From Streptomyces albireticuli (lineage in GTDB: Bacteria; Actinomycetota; Actinomycetes; Streptomycetales; Streptomycetaceae), in assembly GCF_021228125.1 (NCBI RefSeq), contig NZ_JAJQQS010000012.1, forward strand, positions 124,001 to 188,000: DNA of 64,000 nt, written 5' to 3'. The first letter of the stretch is position 1. Every line of letters begins with the position of its first letter. The translations under genes and the position numbers were made by a program. Of this stretch, positions 32,225 to 40,565 are shown in pieces. The notes under the pieces are model-generated. The model was not told where the DNA came from, made no database searches, and saw only the letters and a list, made by a program, of their open reading frames with translations.

Positions 32225-32581
32225 CTACGCGGCGGTCTCCCGCGCCTCGCGCACCAGCTGCACGGCATCCACGAGGCGCAGCGCCGGGGCCGCCTTGCGG
32301 ACGGCCCGGATGGCGTGGAGCTCCTGGGCGACGGGGTCGACGCCGGCGTCGGCGCAGACGCCGCGCACCCACTCGGCCCGCACCTCGTGCTCCGGGCGCG
32401 CGGCCCGCTCGGCGATCAGCGCGGCGGCGCGCTCCAGCCCGGGCCGCTCCGCGTCGCTCGCGGTGGCCAGCGCCTCGGCGACGGCGTCGGCCACGGCGGC
32501 CGAGTCGCGGAGCACGACGACGGCGCCGAGGCCGGGCACGGACTTCTCGTCGCCGTTACCGTTCTTGAGCAGCTTGAACAC
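32225..32581 (-). CDS. Conserved hypothetical Ala-rich helical protein
   Basis: 118 residues from the GTG at 32581, with CAGGGGGAG upstream; this start lies inside the end of the MFS gene (26 bp overlap). No family is recognised. The sequence is helical, with LGAVVVLRDSAAVADAVAEA, then the charged LERAAALIAERAARPEHEV, and a C-terminal helix ALRLVDAVQLVREARE. No signal or membrane segment. Overlap implies coupled translation with the transporter. Confidence 0.65.
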   Translation of the reverse strand: MFKLLKNGNGDEKSVPGLGAVVVLRDSAAVADAVAEALATASDAERPGLERAAALIAERAARPEHEVRAEWVRGVCADAGVDPVAQELHAIRAVRKAAPALRLVDAVQLVREARETAA

Positions 32582-33836
32582 GGCTGGCTCCCCCTGTCGG
32601 ACCTGCTGTCGATCTTGACGCCGCAGAGCGTACGACACTCCGCGCCACGAACCCCACCACCAGCGTGCCGAGCACGCCGCTTCCGGCCACCACGGCGTGT
32701 ACGGGCGCGCATTCGGCCGCCACGCCCGCGAGCGCCATGCCGAGCCCCTGGATCGTCATCTGGCCGGCCGTCTGGACGGTCATGGCCCTGCCGCGCAGTT
32801 CCTCCGGGACCGCCGCGATGAACCACTGGTCCAGGCCGAGCGTGTGGGCCATGCCGAGGCCGGCCGTGCCCACGGCGAGCAGGGCCCAGCCGAGGGAGGG
32901 GTGCGCCGCGTAGCCGAGGAGGGGGAGCAGGCATCCGGCCGCCACGGGCAGCGTGATCCGCTCGCGGGCGCGCGGGCCCAGCAGGGATCCGGCGAGCACC
33001 TCGCCGGCGATCGCGCCGACGGGCATCGCGCACATCAGGAGCCCCAGGCCGGCCGGGCCGACGCCGAGGTCGTCCGCGTAGGGGGCCGCCAGGGCCTCGG
33101 GGACGACCAGGAAGAAGGGCGGCAGCCAGGACAGCAGGAGCAGGGCCCGGGTTCGGGGCCGGGCGAGCAGTCGGCCGACGCCGGCGAGGGAGGACGTCAG
33201 CAGCCCACCGCGTGGAGTGCCCGCCGCGCCGGTCGCGGTACGGGCCGGCCTGGCGCGCGTCCCGAAGCGGAGCAGCAGCGCGGAGGCGAGGAACCCGGCG
33301 ACGGTCGCGAGGAGGGCGCCGCGCGGCGACACGGCGGTGAGCAGCAGCCCGCCCGCGGCGAAGCCGGCGAGCTGGGCGCCCTGGGAGACGAGCCGGATCA
33401 GCGAGCGGCCGAGGACGAACAGGTCGCCCTCGCCGAGGATCTCGCCCAGCGTGGTCGCCCGCGTCCCGGCGAAGACGGGCCCGATCGCGGCGTTGACGCA
33501 GCGCAGCGCGAGCAGGGCGGCGACGGGCGTGCCGGGCAGGGCCATGGCGGCGGCGCTCGCGGCACAGAGCAGGTCGCAGACGACGAGGACGCGCCGGGCG
33601 GGGTAGCGGTCGGCGACGCCGGACAGCAGGGTGCCGCCGGCCACGTAGGGCAGGAAGCCGAGCGCGAAGGCGAGCGCGCTCATGGCCGGGGATCCGGTGA
33701 GACGGTAGACGAGGACGGACAGGGCGATCTCCCCGACGACGATGCCGAGCAGGGAGAGCAGATGGGCGCCGAACACGGCACGGAACTCGCGCACGGCGAA
33801 GACGGCCGGGTAGCCGGCCGGGCGTATCGCGGACAT
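32556..33836 (-). CDS. MFS transporter
   Basis: 426 residues with about 11-12 helices. The loop 2-3 motif reads GVADRYPARRVLVVCDLL, a variant of the MFS signature G-x3-D-R/K-x-G-R-R-x, and the layout fits drug-efflux-like MFS proteins of actinobacteria (MFS_3). The substrate is unknown. It has no regulator beside it; it is preceded on the same strand by a strong terminator at 33926. Confidence 0.88.
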   Translation of the reverse strand: MSAIRPAGYPAVFAVREFRAVFGAHLLSLLGIVVGEIALSVLVYRLTGSPAMSALAFALGFLPYVAGGTLLSGVADRYPARRVLVVCDLLCAASAAAMALPGTPVAALLALRCVNAAIGPVFAGTRATTLGEILGEGDLFVLGRSLIRLVSQGAQLAGFAAGGLLLTAVSPRGALLATVAGFLASALLLRFGTRARPARTATGAAGTPRGGLLTSSLAGVGRLLARPRTRALLLLSWLPPFFLVVPEALAAPYADDLGVGPAGLGLLMCAMPVGAIAGEVLAGSLLGPRARERITLPVAAGCLLPLLGYAAHPSLGWALLAVGTAGLGMAHTLGLDQWFIAAVPEELRGRAMTVQTAGQMTIQGLGMALAGVAAECAPVHAVVAGSGVLGTLVVGFVARSVVRSAASRSTAGPTGGASRVQAAQER

Positions 33837-33925
33837 GTGCGGAGCGTGCCGAAGGGGGCGGGGCCGTGGCCAGTGTTTCGCTCCGGCCCGTCGGACACGC
33901 GACGGTGCCGCGCGTGGCGGTCCGA

Positions 33926-33966
33926 GGCCGCCCGGAGTGGACCGTGGGGGTCCACTCCGGGCGGCC
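33926..33966 (-). terminator. Perfect 18 bp hairpin after the thiamine-binding gene
   Basis: Positions 33926-33943 and 33949-33966 pair without mismatch around GTGGG, 27 bp after the stop at 33993. It isolates the downstream MFS unit. Confidence 0.85.
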
Positions 33967-33992
33967 GCTCGGGGCGCGTGGGTCGGTTCGGG

Positions 33993-34289
33993 TCAGTCCT
34001 GCGACAGGTAGCGCTCGACCGTTTCGACCTTCGACGTCAGGCCGTTCGTGACGCCGGGGCGGATGTCCGCCTTCAGGACGAGGGAGACGCGGCCGCAGCG
34101 GGCCTCGACCGCGGCGACGGCGCGCTTGACGACGTCCATGACCTCGTCCCACTCGCCCTCGACCGAGGTGAACATCGCGTCCGTGCGGTTGGGCAGGCCC
34201 GACTCGCGGACCACGCGGACGGCGTCGGCCACGTACTCGCCGACGTCCTCGCCGACGCCCAGGGGCGACACCGAGAAGGCGACGATCAT
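33993..34289 (-). CDS. Thiamine-binding/MTH1187-YkoF family protein
   Basis: 98 residues: MIVAFSVSPLGVGEDVGEYV, then SGLPNRTDAMFTSVEGEWDE and VSLVLKADIRPGVTNGLTSK, the ferredoxin-like repeat of the MTH1187 (DUF77) family. YkoF-related members bind thiamine or pyrimidine precursors; the function of the short form is not settled. Its ATG overlaps the stop of the DUF3817 gene upstream (ATGA), so the two are co-translated. Confidence 0.85.
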   Translation of the reverse strand: MIVAFSVSPLGVGEDVGEYVADAVRVVRESGLPNRTDAMFTSVEGEWDEVMDVVKRAVAAVEARCGRVSLVLKADIRPGVTNGLTSKVETVERYLSQD

Positions 34290-34630
34290 GCGTTGACCAC
34301 GCCTTCCTTGCGGGCGCGGGCGGCGATGACGCTCGCCTCGGCCTCACGGCGCAGCATCCGCTCGGCGAAGAAGCCGCCGGTGGGGAGGACGGAGAGGATG
34401 AAGTAGAGGGCGGCCGTCTTGAGCGGCCACTTGGTCTTGTTCCAGGCGTCCAGCCAGAACAGGACGTAGATGACGAAGAGGATGCCGTGGACGGCGCCCA
34501 TCACCGGTACGGCGTTGAAGTCGGTCATGCGCTTGAGCGCCGAGCAGACCAGCAGCAGCAGGAAGGAAACGGCCTCCGGTGCGGAGACCAGGCGGAGCCG
34601 GCGCAGGGCGGAGGCGGTCTTGATGTCCAC
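34286..34630 (-). CDS. DUF3817 small membrane protein (copy 2)
   Basis: 114 residues from the GTG at 34630 (GAAGGTG upstream). Three helices as in copy 1: LRLVSAPEAVSFLLLLVCSA, then GAVHGILFVIYVLFWLDAWN and SVLPTGGFFAERMLRREAEA. The HG-x-LF-x-x-YV hallmark is kept. It shares the helix order and the FFxER end with copy 1. Sequence identity is modest, so the duplication is old. It is translated together with the thiamine-binding-like gene. Confidence 0.85.
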   Translation of the reverse strand: MDIKTASALRRLRLVSAPEAVSFLLLLVCSALKRMTDFNAVPVMGAVHGILFVIYVLFWLDAWNKTKWPLKTAALYFILSVLPTGGFFAERMLRREAEASVIAARARKEGVVNA

Positions 34631-34842
34631 GGGGGCACCTTCGGGGTGTGAGTGGCGGGCCGGTCGGCCGCGTGGCGGGACGACTACCGCTTGTGAGGGT
34701 ATTCACAAGCCGGTCCATTGTCTCAGCCCGGTGGACGATCACGGGATGGGGGTCCGGTCCGGGACGGTTCCGGGCCGCTTCCGGGGCCGCATCGGCGAAC
34801 AGGGCCTGTTCGAGCGGTATGTCCTGCCGCTAGCGTCGTCCC

Positions 34843-35481
34843 GTGGCTCAGTTTCGGCTCCAAGGGAGCAAAGTTCTCGCCGTCGACCTCTCCGGAGACG
34901 CGGTCAAGGCCAAGAACGGCGCGATGGTCGCGTACGAGGGCGAGATGTCGTTCAAGAAGATGACCGGCGGCGGCGACGGCCTCCGCGGCATGGTCACCCG
35001 CCGGCTCACCGGCGAACAGATGGAAGTGATGGAGGTGAAGGGACGCGGCACCTGCTACTTCGCCGACCGCGCCACCGAGATAAACCTGGTGACGCTGCGC
35101 GGCGAGACGCTCTACGTCGAGTCCAGCAATCTGCTGTGCACCGACGCCGCCCTGCGCACCGGCACCTCCTTCACCGGCCTGCGCGGCGCCTCCCAGGGCA
35201 CCGGGCTGTTCACCACGACCGTCGAGGGCTCCGGCCAGGCGGCGATCATGTCGGACGGCCAGGCGGTCGTCCTGCGGGTCACGCCGTCGACGCCGCTACA
35301 GGTCGACCCGGGCGCGTACATCGCGCACACCGGCAGACTGAAGCAGCACTTCCAGTCCGGGGTGAACTTCCGGACCTTCATCGGCGAGGGCTCCGGCGAG
35401 GCCTTCCAGATCCGCTTCGAGGGCGAGGGCCTGGTGTACGTACAGCCCAGCGAGCGCAACACGATCGGCGGTGACGTCTGA
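34843..35481 (+). CDS. AIM24 family protein (first of three)
   Basis: 212 residues from the GTG at 34843. AIM24/TerD-like beta-helix proteins of unknown function: GAMVAYEGEMSFKKMTGG, then VEVKG-type glycine-rich strands, LRGETLYVESSNLLCTDAAL, GTGLFTTTVEGSGQAAIMSD and a final GEGSGEAFQIRFEGEGLVYV. No signal or membrane segment. The yeast namesake is a mitochondrial inner-membrane protein; bacterial members are uncharacterised. Its stop TGA overlaps the next ATG (TGATG). Confidence 0.88.
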   Translation: MAQFRLQGSKVLAVDLSGDAVKAKNGAMVAYEGEMSFKKMTGGGDGLRGMVTRRLTGEQMEVMEVKGRGTCYFADRATEINLVTLRGETLYVESSNLLCTDAALRTGTSFTGLRGASQGTGLFTTTVEGSGQAAIMSDGQAVVLRVTPSTPLQVDPGAYIAHTGRLKQHFQSGVNFRTFIGEGSGEAFQIRFEGEGLVYVQPSERNTIGGDV

Positions 35482-36131
35482 TGCCCTTCCGGCTCCTGAA
35501 CTCCCGCATGGTCGAGGCGAAGCTCGTCCCCGGCCAGCGCCTCTTCAGCCAGCGCGGCGCCATGCTCGCCTACAAGGGCGACGTCTCCTTCACGCCCAGC
35601 GTCACGGGCGGCCAGGGCGGCGTCATGGGCATGATCGGCCGCCGGGTGGCGAACGAGGCGACGCCCCTGATGACCGTCGAGGGCGCCGGCACGGTGATGT
35701 TCGGCCACGGCGGGCACCACGTCCATGTGATCGAGCTGTCCGGCGAGACGCTCTACGTGGAGGCCGACCGGCTCCTCGCCTTCGACGGCTCCCTCCAGCA
35801 GGGCACGATGTTCATGGGCTCGCAGGGCGGCGTCATGGGCATGGTCCGCGGCCAGGTCACGGGCCAGGGCCTGTTCACCACGACGCTCAAGGGCCACGGA
35901 GCCGTCGCGGTGATGGCGCACGGCGGCTTCATCGAGCTGCCGATAGTCCCGGGGCGGCCCGTCCACGTCGACCCGCAGGCGTACGTCGCGCACCGCGGCG
36001 AGGTCCGCAACAAGCTCTCGGCCGCGCTCGGCTGGCGCGAGATGGTCGGCCGCGGCTCGGGCGAGGCGTTCCAGCTGGAGCTGTCCGGCAACGGCACGGT
36101 GTATGTACAGGCCTCGGAGGAGAAGCTGTGA
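35481..36131 (+). CDS. AIM24 family protein (second of three)
   Basis: 216 residues starting MPFRLLNSRMVEAKLVPGQR. It repeats the features of the first copy: GAMLAYKGDVSFTPSVTGG, IELSGETLYVEADRLLAFDG, GQGLFTTTLKGHGAVAVMAH and GRGSGEAFQLELSGNGTVYV. It has an internal GGVMGM repeat (twice). The ATG overlaps the previous stop by one base and the next gene starts with GTGA at its own stop. Confidence 0.88.
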   Translation: MPFRLLNSRMVEAKLVPGQRLFSQRGAMLAYKGDVSFTPSVTGGQGGVMGMIGRRVANEATPLMTVEGAGTVMFGHGGHHVHVIELSGETLYVEADRLLAFDGSLQQGTMFMGSQGGVMGMVRGQVTGQGLFTTTLKGHGAVAVMAHGGFIELPIVPGRPVHVDPQAYVAHRGEVRNKLSAALGWREMVGRGSGEAFQLELSGNGTVYVQASEEKL

Positions 36132-36892
36132 ACGGCCCGGTGATCCATGACGCGCACACGCTGCCGGTCGACGACAACGTCAATCCGTACGCCTTCAGCG
36201 TGGACCTCGACGGTCAGTGGTTCCTCCAGAAGGGGAAGATGATCGCCTATTACGGGCAGATCGACTTCCACGGCATCGGCCACGGCCGCCTCGACCGCCT
36301 CATCGCCCACAGCTTCCACTCCCCGCTGCACGCCGCGGACTGGGTGGTGGCCGAGGGCCGGGGCAAGATGCTGCTCGCCGACCGCTCCTTCGACGTCAAC
36401 TCCTTCGACCTGGAGGACGGCAACCTCACGGTGCGCTCGGGGAACCTGCTGGCCTTCCAGCCGTCCCTGTCCCTCAAGCAGTCGATCGTCCCCGGCTTCC
36501 TCACCCTGATCGGCACCGGCAAGTTCGTCGCGGCCTCCAACGGCCCCGTCGTCTTCGTCGAGCCGCCGATCCGGGTCGACCCGCAGGCCCTGGTCGGCTG
36601 GGCGGACTGTCCCTCGCCGTGCCACCACTACGACCACCAGTACCTGACCGGTGTCCTCGGCGGGGTCCGGGCGTTCACCGGGATCGGCGGCACCTCGGGC
36701 GAGGAGCACCAGTTCGAGTTCGTCGGTGCCGGTACCGTACTGCTTCAGTCCACGGAGCAGCTGATGGCGGAGATCGCGACGGGCGGTGTGCCGCAGCAGG
36801 CCGGCGTCCCGAGCGCAACCCCGCCTAATCAGCCATCTATGCCCCGCATGCCGGGCCAGCTGGGAGACCTCCAGCGCCGCTTCGGGCTGTGA
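36128..36892 (+). CDS. AIM24 family protein (third of three, divergent)
   Basis: 254 residues from the GTG at 36128, overlapping the preceding stop by 4 bases. The AIM24 pattern is present (KGKMIAYYGQIDFHGIGHG, VRSGNLLAFQPSLSLKQSI, GTGKFVAASNGPVVFVEPPI) but more divergent, with a His/Cys-bearing loop DCPSPCHHYDHQYLTG not seen in the other two. That loop could bind a metal. A Pro/Gln-rich tail follows (about 225-254). The three products probably form one complex. Confidence 0.85.
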   Translation: MNGPVIHDAHTLPVDDNVNPYAFSVDLDGQWFLQKGKMIAYYGQIDFHGIGHGRLDRLIAHSFHSPLHAADWVVAEGRGKMLLADRSFDVNSFDLEDGNLTVRSGNLLAFQPSLSLKQSIVPGFLTLIGTGKFVAASNGPVVFVEPPIRVDPQALVGWADCPSPCHHYDHQYLTGVLGGVRAFTGIGGTSGEEHQFEFVGAGTVLLQSTEQLMAEIATGGVPQQAGVPSATPPNQPSMPRMPGQLGDLQRRFGL

Positions 36893-36984
36893 GCGGTACC
36901 CTGCGGAGGGTGACGTCGAACGCGTGACCTCGCCACCTCACCCACACTGGTTTATTTTTCAACTTTCTTAGGTAGAATTCCTCT

Positions 36985-37467
36985 ATGTCTATGGACACCG
37001 AGAACGGCACCCGCTGGCTCAGCGAAGAGGAACAGCGCGCCTGGCGCGCCCATCTGGACGTCAGCCGTCTGCTGATGCACCAGCTCGAACGGGACCTCCA
37101 GCCGTTCGGCCTCACCAACAACGACTACGAGATCCTCGTCAATCTCTCGGAGTCCGAGGACCACCGGATGCGGATGAGCGACCTCGCCACCGCCACCCTC
37201 CAGTCCAAGAGCCGGCTCTCCCACCAGATCACCCGCATGGAGAACGCCGGTCTCGTCCGCCGCGAGAACTGCGAGTCCGACCGGCGCGGCCTCTACGCCG
37301 TCCTCACCGAGCAGGGCTGGGAGATGATGCGGGAGGTCGCCCCGCACCATGTCGCCTCCGTCCGCGAGCACTTCATCGACCTGCTGGGCGAGGCCGACCT
37401 CAAGGCGCTGCACGCCTCGCTCGCGCCGGTCGCCCAGCACCTGCGCACGACGCGCGGCCGGGTCTGA
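36985..37467 (+). CDS. MarR-family regulator
   Basis: 160 residues; ATG at 36985. Winged helix: DHRMRMSDLATATLQSKSRL, then SHQITRMENAGLVRRENCES and DRRGLYAVLTEQG. The upstream 36950-36982 is strikingly AT-rich for this genome (TTTATTTTTCAACTTTCTTA) with TAGAAT at 36973 as a possible -10 box. No good ribosome site is visible close to the start. Function unknown; the neighbours are AIM24 genes and a convergent PBP. Confidence 0.9.
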   Translation: MSMDTENGTRWLSEEEQRAWRAHLDVSRLLMHQLERDLQPFGLTNNDYEILVNLSESEDHRMRMSDLATATLQSKSRLSHQITRMENAGLVRRENCESDRRGLYAVLTEQGWEMMREVAPHHVASVREHFIDLLGEADLKALHASLAPVAQHLRTTRGRV

Positions 37468-37516
37468 GCCCCGGTCCCGCCGGCCGGGGCGCGCGCGTGA
37501 GGCGCCCCGGCACCCT

Positions 37517-39610
37517 TCAGGACCGTGCGGCGCGCGTGTAGTCGGCCCAGACACGGGCCGGGAAGACGTTGCCGCGCCGCGAGTCCTCGCCGCCGACCTC
37601 CGCCATGGGCAGCAGTTGCGGCTCCCCCGGCTTCGTACGGAACATGGTCACGGCCGTGGACAGTTCCTTCGTGTAGCCCACGAACCACGCCGACCTCAGC
37701 CGGTCCTGGTCGCCGGTCCGGCCCGCCGCGAAGGGGCCGAGCTCCTCGGTCCCTCGCACCCCGTTCTCCTCCATGCCCTTCGCCCCCGCCTCCCGGAGCA
37801 CCTCCGTGACGTCGTCGGCCACGCCCTTGTCCATGGCCCGCCGGGCCTTGGCCCGGTCCTCGAAGCCGCCGACGGACACCCCGTCCTTGAGCAGCTTCGT
37901 CACCGAGTACGGGTCGTTCTGCATGCCGCCGTTGGCGAACGTGCCGTACGCCCCTGCCATCCGGATGGCGCTGGGCGTCGACGTCCCGATGGGGAAGGTC
38001 TGCTCCAGCTGGGCCATGCTGCCCTTGAGCAGGCCGGCGCCCACGGCGGTGTCCCGCACCCGCTCCAGCCCCACGTCCCGGCCGAGCTGTGTGTAGGTGG
38101 CGTTGCCGCCGGTCACGAGGGCCTGGCTCAGGGTGGGGTGCGCGTCGTCCGGGCCGGGCCCGTCGTCCGAGGCGGAGAGCAGGGTGCCGTCCTTGCCGTA
38201 GTAGCCGTCGGGGGCGTCCCCGCGCTTGAGGGCGGCGGCGAGGACGAACGGCTTGAACGCGGAGCCCACGGGGACGCCGAAGGTGTCCGCGTTGTTGGCG
38301 AAGTGCTTGGTGGCGTCGGGGCCGCCGTAGAGGGCGAGGACGGCGCCGTCCGAGGGCCGCACCGAGGCGGCGCCGACCTGGACGCCCTCGTCGGCCGGGC
38401 GCTTCTTCGGGTCGATGTCCCGGGCGAGCACGCCTTCCACGGCCTTCGTCAGCTGCCGCAGGCGGTTCTTGTCGAAGGTGGTGTAGATCTTGTAGCCGCC
38501 GTGCGCGAGGTCCTGGTCGGTGAGCATCGTGCGCTGCTTGATGTATTTGTTGGCGACGTCGACGAGGTAGCCGGTCTGGCCGCCCAGGCTCGTGGACATG
38601 GACTGCTTGAGCGGCTCCGGGAAGGTGCGGTACTTCTCGCGCTCCTCCTCGTCCAGCAGCCCCGCCTTGACCTGCCGGTCGAGGATCCACTTCCAACGGT
38701 CGGCCGCGCGCGCGTGGTTGGCCGCGCTGGTCGAGGGGTCGTAGAGCTCGGCGCCCTTCAACAGGGACGCCAGCATCGCGCTCTGACTCGGATTCAGCTT
38801 CTTCGCGGGGATTCCGTAGTACGCCTGGGCCGCGGCCTCGATCCCATAGGCGCCACGGCCGAACCAGCTGGTGTTCAGATAACCCTGGAGGACTTCGTCC
38901 TTGCTCTTCGTCCGGTCCACCTTGAGCGAGATGACGAACTCCTTGACCTTCCGCGTGACGGTCTGCTCCTGCGAGAGGTAGGTGTTCTTCACGTACTGCT
39001 GGGTGATCGTGGACCCGCCCTGGGTCTCCCCGCCCTGGGCGGTGCTGGCGAACGCCCGGAGGATGCCCTTGAAGGAGACGCCGCGGTCGCTGTAGAAGCT
39101 CTCGTTCTCCGCGGCGATCACGGCGCTCCGGGTGGACTCCGGCACCTCCGACAGGCGGACGATGTTCCGGTTGACCTGCCCGAGGCTCACCATCTGACTG
39201 CCGTCCGACCAGTAGTACGTATTGGCCTCCTGGACGGCCGCCGCGTTCTCGTCGGGGATGTCCACGCTCACGTAGACCCAGGCGAAGAGCCCGGCCAGAG
39301 CGCCCACGCACACCGTGAGGACGCCCAGGAGCAGCCGCCAGGACGGGAGCCAGCGCCGCACGCCGCGCCGGCCGCGGCGCGGGTAGTCGATGAATCTCCT
39401 GCCGGACCGCGCCCCCGCCCTCCCCTCCTTGTTCCCGTCCTTCTTCCTTCCGTTGCGGCGGGGGCGCGAGATGTCACGGTGTTTGCTCAAGGGCCGGTCA
39501 CTCCTGGACGAGGCGTCTCCGTACGGATTCCTGCGGAACTCTGCGTTGACGAGTGAGACGGTCTCGGACGGGGCGCCGGTTCGAGTGTTTGTATGAGAGT
39601 TCTGTGACAT
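37517..39610 (-). CDS. Class A penicillin-binding protein with unusual transpeptidase motifs
   Basis: 697 residues. A long basic cytoplasmic tail (1-90) leads into one membrane helix (about 92-114). The glycosyltransferase domain (about 140-310) is intact: catalytic Glu168 in AAENESFYSDRGV, then GGSTITQQYVKNTY. The transpeptidase domain (about 410-660) keeps the nucleophile S450-x-x-K453 (VGSAFKPF). However, the expected SxN motif reads G501-G-N503 (ALVTGGNATY) and the expected KTG reads R631-T-G633 (AAGRTGDQ). The glycosyltransferase is probably active; peptide cross-linking may be weak, specialised or lost. It has no PASTA tail. Alone on its strand, next to secreted nuclease and TNT genes. 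Confidence 0.9.
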   Translation of the reverse strand: MSQNSHTNTRTGAPSETVSLVNAEFRRNPYGDASSRSDRPLSKHRDISRPRRNGRKKDGNKEGRAGARSGRRFIDYPRRGRRGVRRWLPSWRLLLGVLTVCVGALAGLFAWVYVSVDIPDENAAAVQEANTYYWSDGSQMVSLGQVNRNIVRLSEVPESTRSAVIAAENESFYSDRGVSFKGILRAFASTAQGGETQGGSTITQQYVKNTYLSQEQTVTRKVKEFVISLKVDRTKSKDEVLQGYLNTSWFGRGAYGIEAAAQAYYGIPAKKLNPSQSAMLASLLKGAELYDPSTSAANHARAADRWKWILDRQVKAGLLDEEEREKYRTFPEPLKQSMSTSLGGQTGYLVDVANKYIKQRTMLTDQDLAHGGYKIYTTFDKNRLRQLTKAVEGVLARDIDPKKRPADEGVQVGAASVRPSDGAVLALYGGPDATKHFANNADTFGVPVGSAFKPFVLAAALKRGDAPDGYYGKDGTLLSASDDGPGPDDAHPTLSQALVTGGNATYTQLGRDVGLERVRDTAVGAGLLKGSMAQLEQTFPIGTSTPSAIRMAGAYGTFANGGMQNDPYSVTKLLKDGVSVGGFEDRAKARRAMDKGVADDVTEVLREAGAKGMEENGVRGTEELGPFAAGRTGDQDRLRSAWFVGYTKELSTAVTMFRTKPGEPQLLPMAEVGGEDSRRGNVFPARVWADYTRAARS

Positions 39611-39737
39611 GTGGGGTTCCCGTGACAGGAGAGGCGATGAATGCAGGTCCCCGCAGCGGAACTTTCGGTGTGTTCCAGGACACGCCGACTTTCCGCGATG
39701 CCCCTCCCGGCCGGAAGCCCGCTGCTATTTCTGACGC

Positions 39738-40397
39738 ATGCTCACCTCACGCGCCCGGCGTTCCGCCGCCGCCACCCTCGCGCTCGCCGCGGCCGCGGTC
39801 CTCGGGTCCGCCACCGCCACCACGACGGCCGTCGCCACGCCCGCCCAGATGCCCGAGCCGTCCCCGGCCGACACCGCCCGGACCGAGCTCGCGGACCTGA
39901 ACGTCGCGGCACCGCACTCGATGGCCGGCTACTCACGGGCGAAGTTCCCGCACTGGATCCAGCAGGGCGACGGCTGCGACACCCGCGAGGTCGTCCTGGA
40001 GCGGGACGGGCGGAACGTCGCCCAGGACGACAAGTGCCGGGCCACGGGCGGCAGCTGGCACAGCCTGTACGACGGCAAGACCCTCGCCTCGGCGTCGCAG
40101 GTCGACATCGACCACATGGTGCCACTGGCCAACGCATGGCGTTCCGGGGCCGACCGCTGGGAGACGCCCCGGCGCAAGCAGTTCGCCAACGACCTGGCGC
40201 ACTCGCAGCTCATCGCCGTCTCCGCGGCCTCCAACCGCAGCAAGGGCGACCAGTCCCCCGACCAGTGGAGCCCGCCGGACCGCGCGTACTGGTGCACGTA
40301 CTCCCGCGCCTGGGTGGACGTGAAGCACCTGTACGACCTTTCGGTGACACAGCCGGAGGCGGACCAGCTGGTCACGATGCTCAACACCTGCGACTGA
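39738..40397 (+). CDS. Secreted HNH/GmrSD-type nuclease
   Basis: 219 residues. The signal peptide is residues 1-35 (AAATLALAAAAVLGSATATT). The mature part has the DUF1524-like HNH nuclease pattern: CDTREVVLERDG, then DIDHMVPLANAWRSGAD with the conserved DxDH, and FANDLAHSQLIAVSAASNRS, KGDQSPDQWSPP with the metal and phosphate-binding residues. Two Cys pairs (CDTREV...CRATGG; WCTY...NTCD) are placed as in other exported members. It would digest extracellular DNA for feeding or competition. A TNT-domain protein gene follows 168 bp downstream. Confidence 0.9.
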   Translation: MLTSRARRSAAATLALAAAAVLGSATATTTAVATPAQMPEPSPADTARTELADLNVAAPHSMAGYSRAKFPHWIQQGDGCDTREVVLERDGRNVAQDDKCRATGGSWHSLYDGKTLASASQVDIDHMVPLANAWRSGADRWETPRRKQFANDLAHSQLIAVSAASNRSKGDQSPDQWSPPDRAYWCTYSRAWVDVKHLYDLSVTQPEADQLVTMLNTCD

Positions 40398-40565
40398 CGG
40401 CAGGTCAGCGACCGCGACCGCACCGATCCGGTCGACTCCGGTCAAGATCGAACGGCCTGTTACCTCCTTCTGCCCGCCTCTCTCCTCCCTGCACTGTTCT
40501 GTCGTGGCCAGTAGCCACTGGACTCCCCTGAGTCACCCCCGACGGAACGATGTAAGGAAGCCACG

